64,000 nt of DNA from Streptomyces hygroscopicus subsp. hygroscopicus. GTDB lineage: Bacteria > Actinomycetota > Actinomycetes > Streptomycetales > Streptomycetaceae. Under the pieces are notes generated by a model. It made no database searches. It was given only the letters and a program-made list of their open reading frames with translations, and was not told the origin of the DNA. Position numbers and translations under genes: made by a program. Below, piece by piece: positions 44,440 to 52,238 of the stretch. Location: assembly GCF_030269125.1 (NCBI RefSeq), contig NZ_BSSM01000008.1, positions 124,001 to 188,000 on the forward strand, written 5' to 3'. The stretch's first letter is position 1, and each line of letters starts with the position of its first letter.

Positions 44440-46397
44440 TGGCCCTGCCCTCCCCCAATCTGGACGACCGGCGCTTCCAGCAGCTCGTCGACGAGGCGAA
44501 GCGCTATGTGCAGCAGCGCGCCCCGGAGTGGACCGACCACAACGTCTCCGACCCGGGTGTCACCCTGATCGAGACGTTCGCCTACATCGTGGACCAGCTG
44601 CTGTACCGGCTGAACCGGGTGCCGGACAAGAACTACACGGCGTTCCTGGACCTGTTGGGCATCCGGCTCTTCCCGCCGGCGGCGGCCGGGGCCGAGGTCG
44701 ACTTCTGGCTGTCGGCGCCGCAGCAGGACGCGGTGACGCTGCCCGCGGGCACCGAGGTGACCACCGCGGACGGCGAGGCCGAGGAGCCGGTCGTGTTCGC
44801 CACCAAGGACGAACTGCGCATCATGCCCAGTGAGTTGACCCGGTTGGTGACCGCGCCGCGCACCGGTGAGCAGACCGACCGGACCCGGGAGCTCGCCGAG
44901 GGCCGCGACGTGCGGTGCTTCCAGGCCGCCCCGCAGCCGGGTGACGCCCTGCTGTTCGGGCTGCCCACGGCGGTGCCGCGGTGCATCGTGGCGGTGCGCC
45001 TGGACAGCCGGGTCGAGGGTGTCGGCGTGGACCCGCGCCAGCCGCCGCTGGTGTGGGAGGCGTGGGACGGCGGCCGTTGGCGGCCGTGCGAGACCGGCTC
45101 GGACAGCACGGGCGGCCTGAACCGGCCCGGCGAGGTGATCGTGTACGTGCCGGGCGGCCACACCGCGTCGGTGATCGGCGGCACCCGGGCGGGCTGGCTG
45201 CGCTGCCGGGTCACCGAGGCGGAGCCGGGCCAGCCGTTCTACTCGGAGTCACCGACGGTGCGCGAGGCGACGGTGTTCACCGTCGGCGGCACCACCCCGG
45301 TCGAGCACGCGGAGACCGTCACCGATGTGCCGCTCGGCACCTCGGAGGGGGTCGCGGGCCAGACGTTCCGGCTCGGCCGCCCGCCCGTACTGCTGGACGG
45401 TGGGCCGCCGCTGGTGGAGGTCTCCTCGGCCGACGGCTGGCAGCGCTGGGAGGTGGTCGAGCACTTCGGCCGCTCGGGTCCCGGCGACCGGCACGTCCGG
45501 GTGGACGCCACCACCGGCGAGTTCAGCTTCCCGCCGGCGCTGCGCGAACCGGACGGCACGCTGCGGCTGTGCGGCGCGGTGCCGGAGAAGGGCGCCCACA
45601 TCCGGGTGGCCCGCTACCGCACCGGCGGCGGCCCGGCCGGCAACGTGGCCCGCGGCGCTATCTCGGTGCTGCGCAGCTCGGTCCCGTACATCGCGCGGGT
45701 CGTCAACCGGGAGGCGGCGCGCGGGGGTGTGGACGGCGAGAGCGTCGCGAACGCCAAGCTGCGTGCCCCGGACGCGCTGCGCATGCAGGAGCGGGCGGTC
45801 ACCGCGGAGGACCACGAGATCATCGCGCGGCAGGCGGCGCCCTCGGTGCGCCGGGTGCGCTGTCTGCCCGCCGGGGACGGGGCGGGCGCGGTCCGGGTGC
45901 TGGTGGTGCCGGACGCGGTCGCCGACGACGGCGACCGGCTCCGCTTCGAACAGCTCATCCCCTCGGACCAGGTGCTGGCCGCGATCACCGACAGTCTGGA
46001 CGAACGGCGCCTGATCGGTACCCGGTTGGTGGTGGAGCCGCCGGTCTACCAGGGCGTCACCGTGGTCGCCCGGCTCGCGACCGCGCCCGCCGACACCGAC
46101 CGGGTGCGGGACGCGGCGCTCGCCGCCCTGTTCCGGTACCTCAACCCGCTGCGCGGCGGGCCGGACGGCACCGGGTGGCCGTTCGGGCGTCCGGTGCAGT
46201 ACGGCGAGGTGTTCGGCGTGCTCCAGCGGGCCACCGGCAACGCGCTGGTGGAGGAGATCCGGCTGTTCGCCGCCGACCCGATCACCGGGCGGCGCGGCGC
46301 GCCGGTGGACCGCATCGACGTCGGTCCGGGCGCACTGGTCTTCTCCTACCAGCACCAGGTCGTCGTCCAGCCCATCGAGCCGGAGGCCCGCCCATGA
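44439..46397 (+). CDS. gp6/J-like baseplate wedge protein
   Basis: The 652-residue protein is a large wedge component of the Afp11 type (RRFQQLVDEAKRYVQQRAPEWTDHNVSDPG start region; TLIETFAYIVDQLLYRLNRVPDKNY near residue 45, described by cores). The middle carries beta-rich insertions (residues 70-400), and the C-terminal part holds the baseplate-J-like fold (PDALRMQERAVTAEDHEIIARQ near 445; RYLNPLRGGPDGTGWPFGR near 565). Two overlaps tie it to gp25 and the following tail protein. It should ring the hub with the next product. Confidence 0.93.
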   Translation: MALPSPNLDDRRFQQLVDEAKRYVQQRAPEWTDHNVSDPGVTLIETFAYIVDQLLYRLNRVPDKNYTAFLDLLGIRLFPPAAAGAEVDFWLSAPQQDAVTLPAGTEVTTADGEAEEPVVFATKDELRIMPSELTRLVTAPRTGEQTDRTRELAEGRDVRCFQAAPQPGDALLFGLPTAVPRCIVAVRLDSRVEGVGVDPRQPPLVWEAWDGGRWRPCETGSDSTGGLNRPGEVIVYVPGGHTASVIGGTRAGWLRCRVTEAEPGQPFYSESPTVREATVFTVGGTTPVEHAETVTDVPLGTSEGVAGQTFRLGRPPVLLDGGPPLVEVSSADGWQRWEVVEHFGRSGPGDRHVRVDATTGEFSFPPALREPDGTLRLCGAVPEKGAHIRVARYRTGGGPAGNVARGAISVLRSSVPYIARVVNREAARGGVDGESVANAKLRAPDALRMQERAVTAEDHEIIARQAAPSVRRVRCLPAGDGAGAVRVLVVPDAVADDGDRLRFEQLIPSDQVLAAITDSLDERRLIGTRLVVEPPVYQGVTVVARLATAPADTDRVRDAALAALFRYLNPLRGGPDGTGWPFGRPVQYGEVFGVLQRATGNALVEEIRLFAADPITGRRGAPVDRIDVGPGALVFSYQHQVVVQPIEPEARP

Positions 46398-46957
46398 GCC
46401 GCGCCGCCGTACCCGGTCTGCCGAGCCGGCATCCGATCGGGGGGATGCTGCCCGCGCTGTACGCGGAGGACGACTTCGCCCAGCGGTTCACCGCGGGCCT
46501 GGACACCGTCCTCGCGCCCGTGTTCTCCACCCTCGACAATCTGGCCGCCTATCTCGACCCCCGGGTCGCCCCGGCGGACTTCGTGGCCTGGCTGGCGTCG
46601 TGGGTGGGCGCCGCCGACGAGCCCGAGTGGCCGGCCGGGCTGCGCCGCGAGGCGGTGGTACGGGCGGTCGAGCTGCACCGGTGGCGCGGCACCCGGCGCG
46701 GCCTGGTGGAGCGGCTGCGGCTCACGCTCGGGGTGGACGCCGATGTCACCGGCGACGGCGGCGCGGTGTGGTCCCGCACCCCGGGCACCCCGCTGCCGCC
46801 GGCGCCGTCGGGCGAGGCGCTGGTCCGGGTGTGGCCGGGCCGGGAGCCGGTCGTGGACGCGGACCGCGTCCGCGACATCGTCCGCGCCCATTGTCCCGTC
46901 CATGTCCCCTGCCGGGTCGAGATCCTCTCCGGCCCGCCCGCCGACGAAGGGAGGTGA
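46394..46957 (+). CDS. Phage tail protein I-like baseplate protein (Afp12-like)
   Basis: The 187-residue protein shows the tail-protein-I pattern of actinobacterial CIS loci: LPALYAEDDFAQRFTAGLDTVLAPVF near residue 19, ASWVGAADEPEWPAGLRREAV near 70 and VELHRWRGTRRGLVERLRLTLG near 95 (cores only). It forms the outer wedge with the gp6-like protein. In Afp the equivalent is much larger and carries fibre-attachment parts; this one is short, and no fibre gene follows, which fits fibreless Streptomyces particles. It overlaps the previous gene by four bases. Confidence 0.9.
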   Translation: MSRAAVPGLPSRHPIGGMLPALYAEDDFAQRFTAGLDTVLAPVFSTLDNLAAYLDPRVAPADFVAWLASWVGAADEPEWPAGLRREAVVRAVELHRWRGTRRGLVERLRLTLGVDADVTGDGGAVWSRTPGTPLPPAPSGEALVRVWPGREPVVDADRVRDIVRAHCPVHVPCRVEILSGPPADEGR

Positions 46958-46961
46958 CGCC

Positions 46962-48368
46962 ATGCGCGCATGTCCCGCGTGCGGGGCGTCCAACGGCCCC
47001 GACGACGACTTCTGCGGCAACTGCGGGGCGTACCTGGGGTGGTCCTCGGAAGGGGCCGCACGGACGCCGACGACGGACGACGGCCCCGCGGCGGACGGGA
47101 GTCCGAGCCCCGCGTCGAGTCCCGCGGTCACGGACACCGGCTCCGCGGACGAGCCCGCGAGCGCGGGGAGTCCGGGAGCGGCGGCCGACGCCCGGCCCCG
47201 TGCGGAGGAGCCGGGTACGGCCCGCCGCACGGAGGAGGGCCGCACGACGCGTACCGGGGGCACCGACGACGACGCCGGGGACGTCCCGGCCCCGCCGGCC
47301 CCTCGTACGGCGCCCACCGCGTCCGGCACACCCCGTACACCCGGCGCGTCGTCCCGCACGTCCGGCACACCCCGTACGCCCAGCGCGTCGTCCGGCACGT
47401 CCGGTACGCCCGGCGCACCGGCGGCGCCTCCGGCACCCCGTACGCCTCCCGCGCCGTCTCCCACGCCATCCGTTCCTCCGCCATCACCGACGTCCCCGCC
47501 GTCCGCGCCGTCTGCGGTCTCCCCCGCGCGACCGGCGTCCCCGGCCCCTCGCGCGCCCCGTGCGCCCGAGGCTGCCGAGCCGGAGGCCCGGCAGCCCGCC
47601 CCCGTGCTGCCCGGGAAGCCGGTCGCGCCGCGGCCCGTCGTGCGGCCGGTGGCGGCGCGCGAGGAGGTGGTCGGCCCGCCGTGCCCCGCGTGCGGGACGC
47701 CGAACCCGCCCGGCCGCAAGTTCTGCCGGCGCTGCGCCACCCCGCTGAATCCGCAGGCGGCCCCCGCGCCGCTGCCGTGGTGGCGGACGGTGTGGCCGTT
47801 CCGGCGCCGGGTGCGGGCGGGCTCCGGTCGGTGGGTGCGGCTGCTGGTGATCCTTCTCGTGGTGCTGGCGCTGTGCGCGGGCGGCTTCCTGCTGCTGCCC
47901 GCCGGACGCGCCCTGTTCGAGGACACCCGGGACAAGCTCGGCGGCACCAAGGCCGTCACCGCGACCCGGGTGACCGCGAGTGCCGCGGTCCCCGGGCATC
48001 CCGCGTCGAACACCGAGGACGGCCTGAGCAACCGCTACTGGGGCGCGCCGGGACCGGGGGCCTCGGTGACGTACACCTTCGGCAAGCCGTTCCGGTTGGT
48101 GGACCTCATCATCACCAACGGCGCGTCGGACTCGCCCGAGCAGTACGCGACCGAGGCCCGCGCGCTCCGGATGGACATGGAGGTCACGTCCTCGGACGGC
48201 ACGGTGCACCGCGAGTCCGTCTCCCTCAGCGACAAGGCGGGTCCGCAGACGGTGACCACGGGGATCAGCGACGTGGTGCGCGTGCGGCTGGTGCTGCACT
48301 CGGTCACGGGGCTGAGGGCCGGCCGTCATGTCGCGCTCGCGGAGGTGGAGTTCTACCAGCGGAGCTGA
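46962..48368 (+). CDS. Zinc-ribbon, membrane-anchored discoidin-like protein of the CIS locus
   Basis: The 468-residue protein has two zinc ribbons, CPACGASNGPDDDFCGNC at residues 4-21 and CPACGTPNPPGRKFCRRC near 243-260. Between them lies a Pro/Ser/Thr-rich linker with tandem repeats of the kind SGTPRTPxASSxT. A membrane helix (LLVILLVVLALCAGGFLLL, about 292-310) follows, and the C-terminal 140 residues form a beta-sandwich of the F5/8-type or NADase-type glycan-binding kind (TASAAVPGHPASNTEDGLSNRYWGAPGPG start). The topology suggests a cytoplasmic zinc-ribbon part and an external sugar-binding part. It closes the CIS operon four bases after the tail protein and ends before a perfect terminator. 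It could tether particles to the membrane, as inference. Confidence 0.82.
   Translation: MRACPACGASNGPDDDFCGNCGAYLGWSSEGAARTPTTDDGPAADGSPSPASSPAVTDTGSADEPASAGSPGAAADARPRAEEPGTARRTEEGRTTRTGGTDDDAGDVPAPPAPRTAPTASGTPRTPGASSRTSGTPRTPSASSGTSGTPGAPAAPPAPRTPPAPSPTPSVPPPSPTSPPSAPSAVSPARPASPAPRAPRAPEAAEPEARQPAPVLPGKPVAPRPVVRPVAAREEVVGPPCPACGTPNPPGRKFCRRCATPLNPQAAPAPLPWWRTVWPFRRRVRAGSGRWVRLLVILLVVLALCAGGFLLLPAGRALFEDTRDKLGGTKAVTATRVTASAAVPGHPASNTEDGLSNRYWGAPGPGASVTYTFGKPFRLVDLIITNGASDSPEQYATEARALRMDMEVTSSDGTVHRESVSLSDKAGPQTVTTGISDVVRVRLVLHSVTGLRAGRHVALAEVEFYQRS
47322..47420 (+). repeat. 39-bp tandem repeat in the linker coding region
   Basis: A unit starting TCCGGCACACCCCGTAC at 47322 recurs at 47361, exactly 39 bases on, followed by a partial, altered copy from 47391. 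The unit encodes 13 residues of the Ser/Thr/Pro linker, so copy-number changes would stay in frame. Confidence 0.7.
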
Positions 48369-48404
48369 ACTGCGGCCGCCGGCGCCGCGGTCCATGTCCT
48401 CCAC

Positions 48405-48435
48405 GCGGTCCCGTCCGGTCTCCGGACGGGACCGC
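48405..48435. terminator. Bidirectional terminator between CIS locus and phosphatase gene
   Basis: GCGGTCCCGTCCGG (48405-48418) and its exact reverse complement (48422-48435) form a perfect 14-bp stem with a TCT loop. It lies between convergent genes ending at 48368 and 48441, so it can serve both. No T-run is present. Confidence 0.85.
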
Positions 48436-48440
48436 GGCGG

Positions 48441-49712
48441 TCATCCCGGCTGCGGTCCCGAGCGCGGCCGCAGGCGGGCCGCCAGGACGGCGACGTCGTC
48501 CTCGGCGTGACGGGCGTCGAGGCGCGCGACCACCGTGTCGAGGATGTCCTCCAGGGCCGGCGCGGTCCCGAAGTCGAGGGCGGCGAGCCGGTCGAGCGAG
48601 CGGTCGATGTCCTCCCCGCGCCGCTCGACCAGCCCGTCGGTGAACAGGATCAGGGTCCGGCCCGGCGCCAGGCGGAAGGTGGCCGGTTCATAGCCGCCGA
48701 GCCCGGTGCCGAGTGGTGGTCCGACCGGCACCGGCAGCGGGGCGGCCCGGCCGTCCGTGTCGATCGTGAACGGCGGCAGATGCCCGGCGCTGGCCAGTGT
48801 CACCAGGCCCCGGTTCGGGTCGACCTGGGCGAGCAGACAGGTGGCGGGCCTGCGTTCGGGCTCGTCGGAGGCCATGTCGTCCAGCTGGCGCAGCACCCGG
48901 TGCGGGGGCAGGTCGGCGGAGGCGATGTAGCGCAGCGAGGAGCGGTAGGCGGTCATGTCGACGGCCGCCTCCAGGCCGTGGCCCATGACGTCGCCGACGA
49001 CCAGCAGGGTGCGGCCGAAGTGCAGTCGTACGGTCTCGCACCAGTCGCCGCCGACCAACGCGCTGTGCCCGACCGGGAGATAGCGGATGGCGACGTCCAG
49101 GTTCGGGTGCGGGCGGCCCGGTTCCGCCAGCAGGGCCCGCTGGAGCTTGCCGATGATGGTGCCGACGGCGTCGTGTTCGCGGGCCTGCCGGATGTGGGAG
49201 GCGGCGCGCTCGGTGAGGAACCGCAGGAACTCCGCTTCCGGCGGTGTGTACGGCGTGCTTTCCCTGGCGCAGACCAGCACGCCGTAGTGGCGGCCGCCGG
49301 TGGCCAGCGGCACGCAGAGCGCGGACCGCTCGTCGCCGGGTTCCGCCCCGACGGTCAGGTCCTCGTCCGGGTCGGCGGCGACCCGGGCGGCCGCGGCGAC
49401 CCGCCGGACATCGGGCAGCAGGGCCCGGTCCCCGCCGACGGCCTCGTAGCCGACGCCCGCCTCGCTGCCCCAGCGCAGCACGGCCGCGGCGCCGCCGACC
49501 TGGGCGGCGGCGGCACGGGTCAGCTCCGCGCAGGTCGTGTGCTCGTCGAGGGTCGTGCCGATCCCGGCCGCCACCGCGCGCAACTCGGCCGGACCCACGG
49601 GCACGGGGGACTCCTCCCGGGCAGGTGTGCCGTGGCCATGGCCGTGGCCGCGCTTGACGGCATCGACCGCCGAGGGGCGAAACGGCTGAAACCAGTCCAC
49701 CACAGCATTCAC
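48441..49712 (-). CDS. SpoIIE-type PP2C phosphatase with GAF domain
   Basis: The 423-residue protein has an N-terminal part with a short histidine-rich stretch (RGHGHGHGT), a GAF-like sensor domain (residues about 40-175) and a C-terminal PPM/SpoIIE phosphatase (about 190-415). The metal-binding motifs are GGDWCE near 222, VGDVMGHGLEA near 242, FTDGLVERRG near 357 and DDVAVLAARL near 405. Such proteins dephosphorylate anti-anti-sigma factors and so tune stress sigma factors. It is convergent with the CIS locus and stands alone. The start at 49712 is the only one that keeps the histidine-rich tail; a later start is possible. Confidence 0.9.
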   Translation of the reverse strand: MNAVVDWFQPFRPSAVDAVKRGHGHGHGTPAREESPVPVGPAELRAVAAGIGTTLDEHTTCAELTRAAAAQVGGAAAVLRWGSEAGVGYEAVGGDRALLPDVRRVAAAARVAADPDEDLTVGAEPGDERSALCVPLATGGRHYGVLVCARESTPYTPPEAEFLRFLTERAASHIRQAREHDAVGTIIGKLQRALLAEPGRPHPNLDVAIRYLPVGHSALVGGDWCETVRLHFGRTLLVVGDVMGHGLEAAVDMTAYRSSLRYIASADLPPHRVLRQLDDMASDEPERRPATCLLAQVDPNRGLVTLASAGHLPPFTIDTDGRAAPLPVPVGPPLGTGLGGYEPATFRLAPGRTLILFTDGLVERRGEDIDRSLDRLAALDFGTAPALEDILDTVVARLDARHAEDDVAVLAARLRPRSGPQPG

Positions 49713-49751
49713 CTTAGAGGGGGACGCCGCCCCAGTCCCGCCATGAGCACA

Positions 49752-50333
49752 TCAACACCCGCCGGACCCTGCCCCCGCATGGCCCGCGGCGACGCGTTCC
49801 AGCACCGACCGCCAGGTCTCCAGGGTCTCCAGGGCGGGACCGCGCAGGCCGACGGTCTTTCCGGCGTCGTCGGCGCGGCGCAGCGCCACCGCCGCCGCGA
49901 GATCGGGACCGGCTTCGAAGGCGGCGGCCTCGGCGGGGGTCATGGGGCCGCCCTGACGGCCGAGGGTGCGGGCGCTCTCCGGGGACAGCGCGAGGTCCGG
50001 GTCGGTGGCGGCGAGGTAGCGCTTGGCCGGAACGTGCAGGGCGACCAGCCGGGCGACCCGGGGCCCGAGCAGACCCTCGACCGCGGTCGCCGCGTGGGTG
50101 CCGTGGCCGGCCTCGTCGCCGGGCACGAGGTGGTGGCCGATGTCGTGGACGAGTCCCGCCGCCTGCAGCTCCTCGTCGTCGGGGTGGCTCACGGCGAGCA
50201 GGGCGGCGACCTGGAGACCGTGGTCGAGGATGTCCACCGGGTCGCCGGAGCGGTCCGGGGTGTCCCGGACGCCGGCGCAGCGGGCGAGCAGGCCCATGAG
50301 CGCGTCGACGGAGGAGATCGGGTGGTGCGTCAT
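49752..50333 (-). CDS. HD-domain protein, PhnZ-like possible diiron oxygenase
   Basis: The 193-residue protein has an HD domain (DHGLQVAALL near residue 37, AAGLVHDIGHHL near 58) and, further on, ARLVALHVPAKRYLAATDP near 95 and TLGRQGGPMTPAEAAAFE near 125. The second block, LHVPAKRY...QGGPMxxxE, is what I associate with the PhnZ/TmpB group, mixed-valent diiron oxygenases that cleave hydroxyphosphonates, and not with nucleotide phosphohydrolases. The substrate is unknown, and no phosphonate genes adjoin it. A start 30 residues earlier exists but is arginine/proline-rich. No strong ribosome-binding site is seen. Confidence 0.75.
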   Translation of the reverse strand: MTHHPISSVDALMGLLARCAGVRDTPDRSGDPVDILDHGLQVAALLAVSHPDDEELQAAGLVHDIGHHLVPGDEAGHGTHAATAVEGLLGPRVARLVALHVPAKRYLAATDPDLALSPESARTLGRQGGPMTPAEAAAFEAGPDLAAAVALRRADDAGKTVGLRGPALETLETWRSVLERVAAGHAGAGSGGC

Positions 50334-50555
50334 GGGGTCACGCTGCCTCGGCGGGGTGTACGACGGATGGCCGGGGGATGTCGGTCCGCGGCGGCCTGTG
50401 GTTTCGCACGCCAGCTTCACCACGGGTCTCGCCCCACGAGGGCGCGAATTGTCTTTTCATACGATATCTCCCGTCCAGCGAGGCGGGCGGCGCCTCGGCG
50501 GGAACGCGATGCTGGTGAGCGTGGAGCCCTGCGAGAAGGCCAGGAGGCGCGGCCG

Positions 50556-51188
50556 GTGATCGCCGTCAACCCGTTGGACAGCGCCTCGGTGCTGGCCGCC
50601 TTCGGCGCGCTCGGGGTCCTGGCGGTGATCTTCGCGGAGTCGGGTCTGCTGGTCTTCGGCTTCTTCCTGCCGGGAGACACGCTGCTGTTCCCGGCCGGTG
50701 TCCTGTGCGCGGGCAGCGCCGAGCAGCCGCCGCGGCTCGCGCTGTGGCAGGTGCTGCTGTGCGCGGCGGTCGGCGCGGTGGCCGGGGGCCAGGTCGGCTA
50801 TCTGATCGGGCGGCACGGCGGCCGGGCGCTGCTCGCCCGCGCCTCCAGCCGGCGGGTGAAGGGCGCGGCCACCCGCGCCGAGGAGCTGCTGGCCCGGTAC
50901 GGCTACGGCAAGGCGCTGGTGATCGGCCGGTTCGTGCCGCTGCTGCGCACGGTGCTGCATCCGGTGGCGGGGGCGCTCGGGGTGCCCGCCCGGCCGTTCA
51001 CCGTGTGGCAGACGGTGGGCGGGGTGCTCTGGTCGCAGGCCCTGGTCCTGGCGGGCTTCACCCTCGGCGCGTCGGTCCCGCGGATCGACGACTATCTGCT
51101 GCTGCTGGTCGCGGTGGTCGTCGTCCTGTCCATGCTGCCGCTGCTGGTGGAGGCGTACAGGACGCGCCGCGACCGGCGGGACTCCTGA
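50556..51188 (+). CDS. DedA-family membrane protein
   Basis: The 210-residue protein is a DedA/SNARE-associated family member with about five hydrophobic segments. The conserved blocks are FAESGLLVFGFFLPGDTLLFPAG near residue 26 (cores ESGLLVFGFFLPGD) and IGRFVPLLRTVLHPVAGALG near 128, with the essential arginines. These proteins flip or move lipids such as undecaprenyl phosphate or phosphatidylethanolamine. GTG at 50556 has AGGAGG eight bases upstream. It is divergent from the HD gene; an earlier in-frame reading has no support. Confidence 0.92.
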   Translation: MIAVNPLDSASVLAAFGALGVLAVIFAESGLLVFGFFLPGDTLLFPAGVLCAGSAEQPPRLALWQVLLCAAVGAVAGGQVGYLIGRHGGRALLARASSRRVKGAATRAEELLARYGYGKALVIGRFVPLLRTVLHPVAGALGVPARPFTVWQTVGGVLWSQALVLAGFTLGASVPRIDDYLLLLVAVVVVLSMLPLLVEAYRTRRDRRDS

Positions 51189-51199
51189 GGGGGCGGCCC

Positions 51200-51720
51200 C
51201 CGCCCCGGCCGCCTGGGAGCGCCCGCCCCGCCGTCCCGGACCGCGCGGGCCGCGGTTCCGCCGCCAGAGGGGGCTCGGCGAGCAGCGTGAGATCGGCGCG
51301 CTGCCCGACGGCGAGCCGCCCGGTGTACTCCTCCCCGTGAGGCCCGCCTCGGGGCCGTGCGGCGGCGGTGCCGGGCGCCCGCCATGCCCCGAAGCGGGGA
51401 TGCGGCGCGACAGGCCGGCCGGAGTCCGCTCGGAGCGGCCTGGGCCTTCCCCCACGGAGTCGAGGTCCTGCCGTACGCCGCGTCGCCGATGGCGCGGGTG
51501 GCCGTCGGCACACCGGCGCGGCGCGAGGCGGCGATCACCTCGGGGAGCGCTGCCGGTCGGCCGGAAGGCGCGGGCCGACTCACCGTGCCGGCCCGGGGCC
51601 GCCCGCCCCTCGCCCCGCCCCCTACGGCCCACCGGACGGCTGCTGGAGGATGCCGCCCGCGAGCCGGTCGAGGCCCCCACGCCCGAGCCGGTCGAGGCCG
51701 CGCTGCTCGATGCGCCCCGT
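51200..51720 (-). pseudogene. Amidohydrolase (YtcJ-like) remnant
   Basis: On the minus strand, one frame near 51540-51460 reads VIAASRRAGVPTATRAIGDAA, the block with the metal-binding histidine of YtcJ-like amidohydrolases, here with Arg where His is usual (TATHAIGDAA). Another frame near 51325-51250 reads YTGRLAVGQRADLTLLAEPPLA, the standard end of the same family. The order and polarity are right, but about 150 residues that should lie between are missing and the frames differ. The upstream two thirds of the enzyme is absent. A deleted, decayed gene is the simplest reading. Confidence 0.6.
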
Positions 51721-51803
51721 CGGAGTGGTACCGCGCTCTGGACGGCCTCCTGAGCATCCGTGAGACTGGCCGGGACGGACGCCCCGGTTCCCAGGACGGT
51801 GCC

Positions 51804-52163
51804 ATGGAAGAGGAAGTCCCGCGCGTGCAACTCACCCCGCGCGCCGAAGAACTGGTACGTCGGCTGCGCGCCCTGCACGGGCCGCTGATGTTCCACCAGT
51901 CGGGCGGCTGCTGCGACGGCAGCGCGCCGATGTGCTACCCGGACGGCGAGTTCCGCACCGGCGGCTCGGACGTGCTGCTGGCGGAGCTGGACGTCTCGGG
52001 GGTGGCGGAGCCGGTCACCTTCTGGATGTCGCGCGCCCAGTTCGAGGCATGGAGTCACACCCGGCTCGTCGTGGACGTCGTCCCGGGACGCGGCAGCGGT
52101 TTCTCCCTGGAGGCACCCGAGGGGGTGCGTTTTCTCACCCGTTCTCGCGTAGTCGACGCCTAG
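51804..52163 (+). CDS. DUF779 protein
   Basis: The 119-residue protein has the DUF779 signature LRALHGPLMFHQSGGCCDGSAP (core HQSGGCCDGSAPMC near residue 31), with three cysteines that might bind a metal, and a C-terminal VPGRGSGFSLEAPEGVRFLTR stretch (core only). In many bacteria it sits beside acetaldehyde dehydrogenase genes, but here none is next to it. ATG at 51804 gives the usual family beginning of five to seven residues before RVQLTP; GTG at 51825 is an alternative. It follows the amidohydrolase remnant. Confidence 0.88.
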   Translation: MEEEVPRVQLTPRAEELVRRLRALHGPLMFHQSGGCCDGSAPMCYPDGEFRTGGSDVLLAELDVSGVAEPVTFWMSRAQFEAWSHTRLVVDVVPGRGSGFSLEAPEGVRFLTRSRVVDA

Positions 52164-52238
52164 TCCGCCCGCCGTCCGCCGCCGTCTGGTGCACTGCCCC
52201 CTGAGACAGGGACGGTTGACGAGGCATCAGGGGGCACG

